DNA of 56,885 bases, taken from a virus. Made by a program: the position numbers and the translations under genes. Positions 49,800-56,885 of the stretch are shown piece after piece. The notes under the pieces are model-generated. The model saw only the letters and a list, made by a program, of their open reading frames with translations. It made no database searches and was not told the DNA's origin. Numbering within the stretch: position 1 is the first letter of the stretch; every line of letters begins with the position of its first letter. The DNA lies in IMG/VR virus record IMGVR_UViG_3300049053_000087, positions 1 through 56,885 of that record, one strand, 5' to 3'.

Positions 49800-50062
49800 T
49801 GAATTTGAAACACATTTTTGAAGGATGGAGTAAGTCACTGGGTCTGGTTGAAGCCAGCGAAGAAGACAAGCAACTGGCAAAGCAGCGGGTTGCTATCTGT
49901 GTTGAATGCCCGCATTCAAAAGAAATGTGGCTGAAAAAGTTTATTGATGGTGCACTGAGGAATGATAAAGTTGGTAGCGGGATTGGTTGTGGAAAATGTG
50001 GATGTCCTGTAAATGAGAAGGCACTTGTAGTCGAAGAAACCTGTCCCGACAATCGCTGGTAA
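49799..50062 (+). CDS. Cys-rich small protein
   Basis: 87 aa. KQRVAICVECPHSKEMW and GCGKCGCPVNEKALVVEETC give a C-x-x-C ... C-x-x-C-x-C ... C set, likely one or two zinc ions. Common among phages downstream of portal or neck genes; function unknown. One-base overlap upstream; operator pair D lies 20 nt downstream. Confidence 0.6.
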   Translation: MNLKHIFEGWSKSLGLVEASEEDKQLAKQRVAICVECPHSKEMWLKKFIDGALRNDKVGSGIGCGKCGCPVNEKALVVEETCPDNRW

Positions 50063-50081
50063 TTTTTTTTGTATAACTTTA

Positions 50082-50114
50082 GCTTAAATAGAGCTAAAAA
50101 CGCTTAAATAAAGC
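50082..50114. promoter_or_regulatory. operator pair D
   Basis: GCTTAAATAGAGC (50082-50094) and GCTTAAATAAAGC (50102-50114), 20-bp pitch, linker TAAAAAC; the best-matching pair of the four. The second dyad ends 2 bp before the GIY-YIG ATG; TAACTTTA lies just upstream. On the reverse strand the order GCTTTATTTAAGC ... GCTCTATTTAAGC is nearly the same as pair A. Confidence 0.55.
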
Positions 50115-50116
50115 CA

Positions 50117-50764
50117 ATGTTAATATACCTGACCACCAATCTTATTAACCATAAAGTTTATGTAGGACAGAAAACAGAAGGTAGAGATTATTATATCGGT
50201 GGCGGTGTTAAAATAAGATCAGCATTGAAATCCCTTGGAAGAGAAAATTTTAATCACGAAGTTCTTGTTGAATGTGGCGATGATCTTGGAATTGCCAATG
50301 CATGGGAGAAATTCTATATAAAATTGTTCAATGCTCAGGACAAAGAGTGCGGATATAATATAGAGGGTGGCGGCAGAAGTTTTGGCAGACATACTGAGGA
50401 AATGAAGGCGCATATGAGTAAAGTGATGAAGGGAAATACGAATATGAAAAAAGGCACAAAGAGGTCGCCTTTGAATATACAGAGATGCGCTGAGGCTAAA
50501 AAGAGAATGCGGGGATTTAAACAGGAAGCAATAGTAATAGAGAAGAGAATCGCTTCTCGAAAAAAGAACGGAAAAGGTAGTGAGGCAAAACGGTGTTTGA
50601 GTAGAGATGATTTTGAAAAAATGATAATTGAATTTAAAGCTGGGGTGAGGATTTGTGAGCTGGTAAAACATTATCCTATTAAGCAATATCAATTGAGTAG
50701 AATAATTAATAATCCGGGTTTGTATTCAAATTGGAAGAAGCCTTTTGAACCTATAAAAAATTAA
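50117..50764 (+). CDS. GIY-YIG homing endonuclease
   Basis: 215 aa. The GIY-YIG core is read as LIYLTTNLINHKVYVGQKTE, with WEKFYIKLFNAQDKECGYNI including catalytic Glu, then N-x-x-x-G-G-x-x-x. A NUMOD3-like basic repeat (GRHTEEMKAHMSKVMKGNTN) follows and a C-terminal HTH-like end (IKQYQLSRIINNPGL). AT-rich relative to its neighbours. Inserted between the Cys-rich gene and a duplicated structural domain; typical mobile intron-less endonuclease. Confidence 0.88.
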   Translation: MLIYLTTNLINHKVYVGQKTEGRDYYIGGGVKIRSALKSLGRENFNHEVLVECGDDLGIANAWEKFYIKLFNAQDKECGYNIEGGGRSFGRHTEEMKAHMSKVMKGNTNMKKGTKRSPLNIQRCAEAKKRMRGFKQEAIVIEKRIASRKKNGKGSEAKRCLSRDDFEKMIIEFKAGVRICELVKHYPIKQYQLSRIINNPGLYSNWKKPFEPIKN

Positions 50765-50765
50765 T

Positions 50766-51071
50766 ATGGCTCCTTACCTTATAGGGCAATGTTGCCTCGA
50801 TCAAATTATCACTCCTGATCCGGTTAACCCGGATGCATCAGGCAAGAATGAGCCTATCCCGTTCGAGAATGTGGCTACCCTTACGCTGCCTTGGAACGCA
50901 ACCAGGATAAATCGATTTGGAACGCATGCATCGCTGCAGGTATATATGGTTGGCGGAGATGGAGTATTGAGAGAAACGACTTGTGAGATAAAACCAGATA
51001 ATCTTATTGCACCAACATCGTATTTTTTTGACTTCGGTGGCGTATCCACTGGGGTTATCATCATTACATAA
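50766..51071 (+). CDS. paralogue of the connector C-terminal domain
   Basis: 101 aa. PIPFENVATLTLPWNATRIN, RFGTHASLQVYMVGGDG and TSYFFDFGGVSTGVIIIT repeat the pattern of residues ~238-312 of the 48861-49799 product (P-F-E-N-V ... P-W-N-x-x-R ... R-F-G-x-x-A-S ... D-x-G-G ... G-x-V-I-I). A virion-surface beta domain, possibly carbohydrate or decoration related, is likely by context. Starts one base after the endonuclease stop. Confidence 0.55.
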   Translation: MAPYLIGQCCLDQIITPDPVNPDASGKNEPIPFENVATLTLPWNATRINRFGTHASLQVYMVGGDGVLRETTCEIKPDNLIAPTSYFFDFGGVSTGVIIIT

Positions 51072-51076
51072 GAGCT

Positions 51077-51889
51077 ATGAAAAGTCTTATTTTTTTACTG
51101 GCCTTCCTTTTTGTGTCGATTTACGGATTCGCACAAAGCCGATATTACATTAAAGCCGATTCCATATACATGGAAAAAACCGGTGGGAACAGTGAGCTTA
51201 TCATCTTAAATGCTGGTCGCGTTACACAGAAAGGCGGAGTACTGTACAACACAGGTGGAGGTCGTACAGCATTTAAAAAGACTGTTGCTATTAATGATTC
51301 CGCTTTTATAGTAGGTGATGATACTGTTACCATTAGGGGAACGGGCGCCGGCGGTACAACTCTTACAAACGCATCAGGTTCTGGTGATACATTGTTGATT
51401 GGTTCTACAATAAAACGATTGGAGGCCGGCTACGGCATAGACCGAACAGTTTCTGGAACAAATATATTAGACAAGGTTGATACCGCCAGCGCAAACGGGG
51501 TAACTACTCGTAGCGAACTAAAAGATACTACTTCATCCCTTCGGCGAAAGATCAGCGACTCGCTGATATACGCCCTTAAATCGATCCTCATTCCTTCACG
51601 CATCGAATTTATTGCATCGGCAGATACGGCAAGCTATCAGGACGATGCGCTTATCGGCGCTCAAATTATGATGTTGTCAATTGAGAGCTACCAGGTAGGG
51701 TTCACGGTCAGATCGACTTCGGTGTATATGTCATTTGATAGTTCCACCGGCACGATCACTTTGACAAATGGAGAGTTCGCTGATGATGATCAGGTGATAA
51801 TCATATACAGGACGGCGCCGGTCTTTTTGTTGGATGGATTGGGTAACCCTATTCGTGATGGTAGTGGAAACTTTATAATCTTAAACTAG
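51077..51889 (+). CDS. fibre-like protein with N-terminal signal peptide
   Basis: 270 aa. A Sec-type signal peptide (KSLIFLLAFLFVSIYGFAQS, cut after FAQ) precedes a Gly/Thr/Asn-rich beta part (YYIKADSIYMEKTGGNSELI, GRTAFKKTVAINDSAFIVGD) with fibre-like character and no enzyme motif. The C-terminus has FLLDGLGNPIRDGSGNFIIL. Its place in the tail fibre region argues for a virion or envelope-exported protein. Ends with TAG. Confidence 0.6.
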   Translation: MKSLIFLLAFLFVSIYGFAQSRYYIKADSIYMEKTGGNSELIILNAGRVTQKGGVLYNTGGGRTAFKKTVAINDSAFIVGDDTVTIRGTGAGGTTLTNASGSGDTLLIGSTIKRLEAGYGIDRTVSGTNILDKVDTASANGVTTRSELKDTTSSLRRKISDSLIYALKSILIPSRIEFIASADTASYQDDALIGAQIMMLSIESYQVGFTVRSTSVYMSFDSSTGTITLTNGEFADDDQVIIIYRTAPVFLLDGLGNPIRDGSGNFIILN

Positions 51890-51890
51890 T

Positions 51891-53423
51891 ATGCTAAAGA
51901 ATTTAAATACATACCCCGCAGCCGGTTCGATTGATGATGCTGATAAGGTTATCATTGACGGATCAGAATACACCGCACTGCAATTGCAGGAATACATCGG
52001 AGGCGATGAATCAGTGTTCGACGGTACAGAAGAAATCCTGATGGCGAATAAGAACACCGGCAGGGGAACGCTGATCACCTTAGCGCAGTTGAAAGCATTT
52101 GTGGCGGGCAGTGAATCACCGGTTACGGAAAACGATATTTTCGCTCTGGTTGTGAGTGGGGCATACAAGAAGGTAACATCTTCCGTTGTCCTGACTTACA
52201 TGGATACATTCGATCTGCCCAGTATTGCAGGCCTGCAGGTCTGGTTCGACGCTACAGACAACAGCACCATAAGCAACACCGGTATCGAAGTAACGCAGTT
52301 GCGCGACAAATCGGGTAACGCAAATCACAGCAACCCGTCGGGCGGCGGTAAACCCGAGATTACAACCGATGGCGTGACGGGAAAGCAGTGCTTTTACATG
52401 GGTAATTCCAGTTCCGGTTTGACCCTTACCACGGGCTTGGTAAATTCAACCTTTACTTTGTTTCTCGTATATAAAAGGCCTTTGGTTTTGAACAATGCGC
52501 TAATTGCAGGGGCCTCACCGAACAACAACTTTGTAACGCCTAACGGTTCTATCGTAGGTGTAGGCGGGGCGGGTACCCAATCATTTTTACACGATGATTC
52601 GATGCACGAAATGGTTGTAATGACCATACGACAAAATTCGGGCGTTGCACAATACTGGGAATATAACGGAAGGCAACGGCTTCGTGTAGTTGGCTCTGTT
52701 CCGTCGAATCCATTCTACTTTAATTGCATCGGGGCGCTGAATAACGCAAGTTGGTGCGATGGGCACTTCGGCGGCCTTGCATATTATAACAGCTTCCTAA
52801 GCGATGAAGATGCTTTGCGCGTTGTGAAGAAACTAGCACAAACGCACAACGTAAATCCAGGCCCTTACTACAAAATAGTGGCCTTCGGCGACTCTTATAC
52901 CGTCGGGATCGGAGCAAGCACAGATAACGGATGGGCGTATCAGGTAGCCGATGCGCTGGGAAAGAAGCTTGCAAACGAAGGTATCAGCGGATCACGATTC
53001 GAGGATCTGGGAGGCGACACAATTAGCGGTTACAACAGGTATGTACGTAACCTTATTGAATATCCAGCTAACGATCGTCTTTATATTTTATACGGATTCA
53101 ATGATATCGAACAGATGGGTGCTTCTGTATCCGCATACCAAACCCAGTTAGATGCCATGGTTGCCGATCTTATTGTTAAAGGATACGATCCAGGTAATAT
53201 TTACATCGGCACCGTTCCTCGCATGTTTGGAGACGCTAACAGCGCCGAAGTTCAAGAGTATGGCGATGCAGTTCGGGCGGTTTGCCTAGATCATGGTTGC
53301 CATTGCGCTGAGGTATACGCGGCACAGGTGGCTGGTGGTGGGGACTCTCTTTTTGACGTGGATGAGCTGCACCCAAACGACGCGGGGCATACGGTAATAG
53401 CAACCGCATTTCTTGACGCTTAA
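51891..53423 (+). CDS. tail fibre/lectin with C-terminal SGNH hydrolase
   Basis: 510 aa. Middle: IAGLQVWFDATDNSTISNTG, QLRDKSGNANHSNPSGG and KQCFYMGNS, a concanavalin/LamG-like carbohydrate-binding fold. C-terminus: SGNH/GDSL hydrolase with block I FGDSYTVGIG (Ser nucleophile), block II G in ANEGISGS, block III LYGFNDIE (Asn) and block V VDELHPNDAGH (Asp/His). It probably deacylates a host polysaccharide (depolymerase-like). Phage-tail SGNH proteins of this design are known. No signal peptide, in contrast to both neighbours. Confidence 0.82.
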   Translation: MLKNLNTYPAAGSIDDADKVIIDGSEYTALQLQEYIGGDESVFDGTEEILMANKNTGRGTLITLAQLKAFVAGSESPVTENDIFALVVSGAYKKVTSSVVLTYMDTFDLPSIAGLQVWFDATDNSTISNTGIEVTQLRDKSGNANHSNPSGGGKPEITTDGVTGKQCFYMGNSSSGLTLTTGLVNSTFTLFLVYKRPLVLNNALIAGASPNNNFVTPNGSIVGVGGAGTQSFLHDDSMHEMVVMTIRQNSGVAQYWEYNGRQRLRVVGSVPSNPFYFNCIGALNNASWCDGHFGGLAYYNSFLSDEDALRVVKKLAQTHNVNPGPYYKIVAFGDSYTVGIGASTDNGWAYQVADALGKKLANEGISGSRFEDLGGDTISGYNRYVRNLIEYPANDRLYILYGFNDIEQMGASVSAYQTQLDAMVADLIVKGYDPGNIYIGTVPRMFGDANSAEVQEYGDAVRAVCLDHGCHCAEVYAAQVAGGGDSLFDVDELHPNDAGHTVIATAFLDA

Positions 53424-53432
53424 AAAATCATA

Positions 53433-54374
53433 ATGAAAAAGATACTGTTTATATTATTGTTTCTTCCTGTGTTTCTTTCCGCGCAAAATCTTCGACGTTT
53501 GGGAGGAACAGGCGTTACCAGTATAATGCACGGCAACTGGCTCTATAATGCACATCCTGCGTATTCGTTAGCCGACTCATTGAAGCTCGTTGATTTCAGA
53601 TTACTAAAAGATACCGCAGCGGCACTTCGAACTGCAATTGGCATTGGAACTAATTTCGCAAATACTGATCTCACCTTTACTGGCGATCGTTCACACGATG
53701 CTGATGGGAATGACTTTGGTATTGATAATATAAAGACTACAAACCTTATAGGCAGAGGTTTAAACTTCCAGGGGAAAAAGCGATACACACAGCTTTACAT
53801 GGATGCCACGAACTCGCAAGACATCAACGACTTTATGTACCTGCGTCACGTATGGCGAACAGCAGACGACGCATCCGACAGCGCAATGCAGCATGTAGTC
53901 TTTAACGGAAATACAGGATTGAAGATAGAGAATATCAATAATGTGTTAGGTGCATCTGCAAAAGTCATTTTAGCTCCTGGCGTTACAACCGTTACTGGCA
54001 CTACTGAAGTACGTTTGCGCGGAGTACCGGCGGCCACTGCTGATTCTATATGGGGAGTCGGTACGTTCAATGCCGCTACTCAAGCAAACGCAATGCTAAA
54101 AGTGCCGTACCAAGTCCATCTCAAAGGTACAACCAACTGGACGCCTGGAGTTGTTGCGGCTGGAAGTAGCACATCAACAACAATAACAGTAACGGGCGCG
54201 GCTGTTGGTGACCCGGTCACTGTGAGTAAAAAATCGGGTCAAAGTAACGGCGAGATATATGATGGACAGGTTACCGCACCAAACACCGTGACACTAAGAG
54301 TGCACAACGTCAGCACGGGATCGGCGAACTATTCGTCGTCGGCTGATTACAATGTTATAGTACTAAAGTATTAA
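53433..54374 (+). CDS. fibre-like protein with N-terminal signal peptide
   Basis: 313 aa. Signal peptide KKILFILLFLPVFLSAQNLR (cut after SAQ), then a helical start (ADSLKLVDFRLLKDTAAALR) and a beta-rich body rich in Thr/Gly (GNTGLKIENINNVLGASAKV, VTGTTEVRLRGVPAA) ending in a domain TITVTGAAVGDPVTVSKKSG, LRVHNVSTGSANYSSSADYN. Fibre-like repetitive strands; no enzyme motif. Paired in layout with the 51077-51889 protein. Confidence 0.6.
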   Translation: MKKILFILLFLPVFLSAQNLRRLGGTGVTSIMHGNWLYNAHPAYSLADSLKLVDFRLLKDTAAALRTAIGIGTNFANTDLTFTGDRSHDADGNDFGIDNIKTTNLIGRGLNFQGKKRYTQLYMDATNSQDINDFMYLRHVWRTADDASDSAMQHVVFNGNTGLKIENINNVLGASAKVILAPGVTTVTGTTEVRLRGVPAATADSIWGVGTFNAATQANAMLKVPYQVHLKGTTNWTPGVVAAGSSTSTTITVTGAAVGDPVTVSKKSGQSNGEIYDGQVTAPNTVTLRVHNVSTGSANYSSSADYNVIVLKY

Positions 54375-54425
54375 CCCGTTCCTGTCTTACCATATGATTT
54401 ATTAAACCCTGCCATCAACTACTGA

Positions 54426-54674
54426 ATGAAAGCAGAGACAAACATAAAAGCCGTTGCGTTCGACTGGATCAAAAATGCTCTTATAGCCTTGCTATGTTTT
54501 TTTGTGAAGGATATGCATTATGATATTAAACAGTTGATACAGTCGGTTCCGGCCCTTCGCGCTGAAGTGGATATGTTAAAAGATCAACGGCTTGTTGATA
54601 AGTTCAGAGTACTGCAGGTTATGCCCGCGAAGCCGGAGGAAGAGATTACGTATGATACCCTTAATAAAAGATAA
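54426..54674 (+). CDS. small membrane protein, lysis region
   Basis: 82 aa with one hydrophobic segment near the N-terminus (WIKNALIALLCFFV) followed by a charged helix (ELIQSVPALRAEVDMLKDQR). It starts the lysis end of the genome, 51 nt after the fibre gene. Could be a holin partner or chaperone; unassigned. Confidence 0.5.
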   Translation: MKAETNIKAVAFDWIKNALIALLCFFVKDMHYDIKQLIQSVPALRAEVDMLKDQRLVDKFRVLQVMPAKPEEEITYDTLNKR

Positions 54675-54679
54675 TCCCC

Positions 54680-55087
54680 ATGAAACAATTTTGGTATAAG
54701 AATAAAGTATTCATCCTTGGCCTTCTCGGCAGTATAGCGCTTGCCATTGAGCCATTTGCCGCTAATACATCAGATGATGTGAAATGGAAAGTGGTTGGTT
54801 TTGCTGCGTTGGTGGCAGTACTTTCTTACTTCGCTAAGGAATGGCGAGGACAGGGTTTGTCTATAGTAGGGATCCTCGGCAACGTATCAGCGGTATTCGT
54901 GACCGTATGGAATACTGGTAACTTCTCCTGGAACCAGTTTATCCTTCAGCTCATATTGGCCATTATAACCGCTGCGGGTGCAGATCCTAAAAGCCGTGGA
55001 TATGAAAATGCTGAGGTTATTAAAGAGGCAAAGAAGGAGGGTGAGGTAATTAACCCGGCACAACTTACGAGTAAACCAAAAACATAA
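54680..55087 (+). CDS. holin candidate
   Basis: 135 aa. Three to four hydrophobic segments (FILGLLGSIALAIEPF; VVGFAALVAVLSYFA; LSIVGILGNVSAVFVTV; FILQLILAIITAAGA) and a short charged C-terminus (KEAKKEGEVINPAQL). The size and topology fit a class I holin. Encoded between other small membrane proteins and the spanin candidate. Not assigned to a family. Confidence 0.6.
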   Translation: MKQFWYKNKVFILGLLGSIALAIEPFAANTSDDVKWKVVGFAALVAVLSYFAKEWRGQGLSIVGILGNVSAVFVTVWNTGNFSWNQFILQLILAIITAAGADPKSRGYENAEVIKEAKKEGEVINPAQLTSKPKT

Positions 55088-55089
55088 TT

Positions 55090-55401
55090 ATGGAGATACA
55101 CATCCACGTTCACCATCATAATCATGGTGACGAAAATGTTTTATCAGAAATAAAATCTATTAATCAAAAATTAAAAATCATGGGAGAGAAATTAGACGCC
55201 ATCAAGGCGGAGTTATCAGCAATCAATGAATCAACAAACAACATTGCTGCTGATTTGGACAGGCTGGCCGGTATAATCTCAGGAGGTTTAACAGCTGAGG
55301 AAGCCGATAGCGTTGTTGCAGATTTGAAAACCACTTCAGATAAATTGAAAGCAATTGCTGCTATCAATCCTGAAGCAGAGCCTCCAGCACCCACAGTTTA
55401 A
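55090..55401 (+). CDS. His-rich coiled-coil protein
   Basis: 103 aa. Begins EIHIHVHHHNHGDENVLSE, a natural His cluster able to bind metal, followed by a coiled coil (IKSINQKLKIMGEKLDAIKA, LSAINESTNNIAADLDRLAG) and a Pro-rich end. Not recognised. Two nt after the holin candidate and before a hairpin. Confidence 0.55.
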   Translation: MEIHIHVHHHNHGDENVLSEIKSINQKLKIMGEKLDAIKAELSAINESTNNIAADLDRLAGIISGGLTAEEADSVVADLKTTSDKLKAIAAINPEAEPPAPTV

Positions 55402-55409
55402 ATTCACTG

Positions 55410-55437
55410 ATCAACCCTGGTTCGCGCTGGGGTTGAT
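55410..55437 (+). terminator. hairpin between coiled-coil protein and spanin genes
   Basis: ATCAACCC (55410-55417), loop of 12, GGGTTGAT (55430-55437), then TTATT. A possible terminator or attenuator; loop is long and the T tract short. Confidence 0.4.
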
Positions 55438-55451
55438 TTATTCCCTATACC

Positions 55452-56033
55452 ATGAACAAAAATATTTGGATAATCAGTGTTGTAATTCTGCTTTCTTCCT
55501 GTGTAACAGAAAGTAAGGTGAACCGGTGGTTGAATGATCACCCCATTAAAGCAGCCGGTTATTGCGCTGATAAATTCCCGCCTGATACCACAACCATTGT
55601 AATAGCAGATTCGGTTGATACAAAAGCTTACGATTCTGCCTATGCGGGACTGTCATCTTATGCCGACAGCCTATTCATGCAACTTAAAAAGCAGAGGGAA
55701 GAATATAAACCAACATCAGATAAACCATGCCCTCCGGCAGTGAATCTGGATTCATTGCGCAAGGCTGTAGATATTGAAATAAGAAAGCGGCTTAAGCCCT
55801 GTAAGGATAGTATTCAAAAGGTTTTATATAAAGTTGTTGATAAAGCAAAGGAAAAACAACTACAGGGAAAGCTCGATGAAAAGGATGCAATTATAAGTGC
55901 GCGGGACAAACGTATTACAGAACTGGAAGGCAAGGTGTCGCGGTTGAAAAAATGGCCGTGGCTCTTTTGGGGACTGGTTGTATTGACTGGAATATACGCT
56001 CTTTTAAAATTGAGGTTCAAATTACCGATATAA
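55452..56033 (+). CDS. candidate unimolecular spanin
   Basis: 193 aa. N-terminal lipoprotein signal (NKNIWIISVVILLSSC; lipobox L-S-S-C at 14-17), a periplasm-sized middle with coiled coil (KVLYKVVDKAKEKQLQGKLD, ISARDKRITELEGKVSRLK), and a C-terminal transmembrane helix (WPWLFWGLVVLTGIYALLKL) with basic end. An outer-membrane lipid anchor plus inner-membrane helix in one chain is the definition of a u-spanin, which fuses the two membranes at lysis. Position next to a holin candidate agrees. Confidence 0.72.
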   Translation: MNKNIWIISVVILLSSCVTESKVNRWLNDHPIKAAGYCADKFPPDTTTIVIADSVDTKAYDSAYAGLSSYADSLFMQLKKQREEYKPTSDKPCPPAVNLDSLRKAVDIEIRKRLKPCKDSIQKVLYKVVDKAKEKQLQGKLDEKDAIISARDKRITELEGKVSRLKKWPWLFWGLVVLTGIYALLKLRFKLPI

Positions 56034-56038
56034 AAAAA

Positions 56039-56057
56039 GCCCGGTAGCGAACCGGGC
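56039..56057. terminator. strong GC hairpin after the spanin
   Basis: GCCCGGT (56039-56045), loop AGCGA, ACCGGGC (56051-56057); preceded by A7, so the T run is on the - strand. It may end + strand transcripts or act in both directions; no - strand gene is seen to the right. Confidence 0.5.
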
Positions 56058-56129
56058 AATTATGATAAAATAGGTAAACAAACCTTGCAGATGTAATGAC
56101 TTTTCAAAGTTAACAAAAAAACAGTTTAT

Positions 56130-56324
56130 ATGCCTGATAACAAATTTCCAAGACGCTCATGTGTATACTTATTAATGCCTGCTGAAAAGGCTGTTTATGA
56201 TGCCGTGCAAGCGGTTGAAAATGTTGGGGCTGATGTTCGATTAACTGATGCTGTGGTGTTGCTTCAGCTAGCAAGGGAGAAACTTGCTGATTACTTTGAT
56301 GAACAACTGGGTAATACTCTTTGA
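56130..56324 (+). CDS. hypothetical protein
   Basis: 64 aa, mostly helical (PAEKAVYDAVQAVENVGADV, LTDAVVLLQLAREKLADYFD). Not recognised. It has a 96-nt upstream gap containing the strong hairpin, so it may belong to a new transcript. Confidence 0.5.
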   Translation: MPDNKFPRRSCVYLLMPAEKAVYDAVQAVENVGADVRLTDAVVLLQLAREKLADYFDEQLGNTL

Positions 56325-56404
56325 AATAAAAAAGCCCACCGTTGGCGCGATGAGCTGAAATATTCTGGACGCTTAAGAACTCAAATTTAATCAAATTATT
56401 TTTT

Positions 56405-56710
56405 ATGTCAAACGAGAAATCTGAAAAATTGGTTGTTGGGATCTTGGTAGCTGCATGCACTATTGCAATATTAATCTTTCACTTCGCATGGGCAAAGTAC
56501 CTGTTTATGAACTATAGCAACCTGCTGTTTGCCATCATTGACATTGTATTGGTACTGGTGTACGCATGGGCTTCATTAAGGGCTTACAAAACTGCAAAAA
56601 CTGGCGACAATGGCCCGCGCTGGCTGGTGGCTTTATTGGCTGCTATTTCCTGTATATGGGCAGCTGCGTGGTCAACCGGTTTGATGAATAATATTCAGCA
56701 GGGGATATGA
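56405..56710 (+). CDS. hypothetical membrane protein
   Basis: 101 aa with three hydrophobic segments (VVGILVAACTIAILIFHFAW; LLFAIIDIVLVLVYAWAS; LVALLAAISCIWAAAWS). Unassigned; holin or superinfection-type roles are possible. Stop overlaps the next start (ATGA). Confidence 0.55.
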   Translation: MSNEKSEKLVVGILVAACTIAILIFHFAWAKYLFMNYSNLLFAIIDIVLVLVYAWASLRAYKTAKTGDNGPRWLVALLAAISCIWAAAWSTGLMNNIQQGI

Positions 56711-56885
56711 TCACTTACATGATCAACCAGGCTGCCCTTTCTGGCTTCAACTTTATCAATAGTCGGGTTGACGCTTATCGAATTACAAAGCACAAGACCA
56801 TTGCGCACGGTATAAACCTCGGGGCGTATGCAGTGTTCGCTTTGATCTTATATTACTTCACGATCAAGCCGGTGATGTCGTGGGG
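56707..56885 (+). CDS. hypothetical membrane-associated protein (3' partial)
   Basis: Starts ATG 56707 overlapping the previous TGA and is open to the window end (60 codons visible: MITYMINQAALSGFNFINSR ... then a hydrophobic GAYAVFALILYYFTI segment). Cannot be assigned from this part. Confidence 0.6.
   Translation, partial: MITYMINQAALSGFNFINSRVDAYRITKHKTIAHGINLGAYAVFALILYYFTIKPVMSW

Noticed and set aside
56331-56360. Hairpin-like AAAAAAGCCCACC region
   Set aside because: The partner arm is missing; only two or three pairs can form.
1-56885. CRISPR arrays, tRNA genes, integrase or transposase
   Set aside because: None recognised on either strand; the only repeats are short operators and protein-coded repeats.

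Overview
The window is 56.9 kb of a tailed-phage (siphovirus-like) genome, free or integrated, from a host in the Bacteroidota. The host call rests on several things: exported proteins whose signal peptides end in the ...FAQ/...SAQ style, a TTG-N21-TATATTTG promoter of the Bacteroidota type, weak or absent Shine-Dalgarno sequences, moderate GC, and typical Bacteroidota phage families (DUF4373-type initiator, DUF3606, HicB-like, 'GG-rich' tape-measure C-terminus). A Chitinophaga-like host is plausible but unproven. No integrase, excisionase, tRNA or CRISPR array was seen. Both ends cut through genes.

Region 1 (1-21344, + strand) is an early/replication module of about 35 tightly overlapping genes. 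It holds a Rad50/SbcC-like ATPase with a zinc hook (5'-truncated), a RecT-like annealing protein, a metallo-beta-lactamase-fold hydrolase, three DNA methyltransferases in a row (N6 type with NPPF, Dam type with DPPY, C5 type), an SF2 helicase, a stand-alone PolX-type nucleotidyltransferase, an HNH protein, a DUF4373-type initiator, DnaB helicase, a DUF1064 nuclease-like protein, an ASCH protein, a sigma-70-family factor, an RLIG1/DUF5565-like RNA ligase interrupted by an in-frame TAG inside its catalytic KxDG motif, small HTH and Cys-rich proteins, and many unknowns.

Region 2 (21345-21863) has no convincing gene. It holds three tandem 11-bp repeats, a Bacteroidota-type promoter and a predicted ~140-nt structured RNA of four consecutive hairpins, the last a canonical intrinsic terminator.

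Region 3 (21864-25534, - strand) is a compact operon: two SAM-methyltransferase-like proteins, two GT9-like glycosyltransferases, a Stealth-like sugar-phosphotransferase and a DUF3606 protein. It looks like a glycan-modifying cassette.

Region 4 (25535-54374, mostly + strand) is the virion module in an unusual order: terminase small and large subunits; a short - strand island (truncated HicB-like antitoxin, two unknowns, one secreted protein); tail genes including a tail assembly chaperone pair joined by a likely -1 frameshift on nine T; the tape measure protein (1744 aa); only then ClpP-type protease with a scaffold-like tail, capsid, probable tail tube, portal and connector; then fibre-like proteins, two with Sec signal peptides and one with an SGNH hydrolase domain. 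An HNH and a GIY-YIG homing endonuclease interrupt this module.

Region 5 (54375-56885) is the lysis end: membrane proteins including a holin candidate and a candidate unimolecular spanin. No endolysin is visible.

Across regions 3-5, four intergenic gaps carry the same arrangement: two 13-bp GCTy-N5-rAGC dyads set exactly 20 bp apart. This is probably a phage-specific operator or promoter that co-ordinates the late transcription units. The phage sigma factor and small HTH proteins are the obvious candidates to act there.
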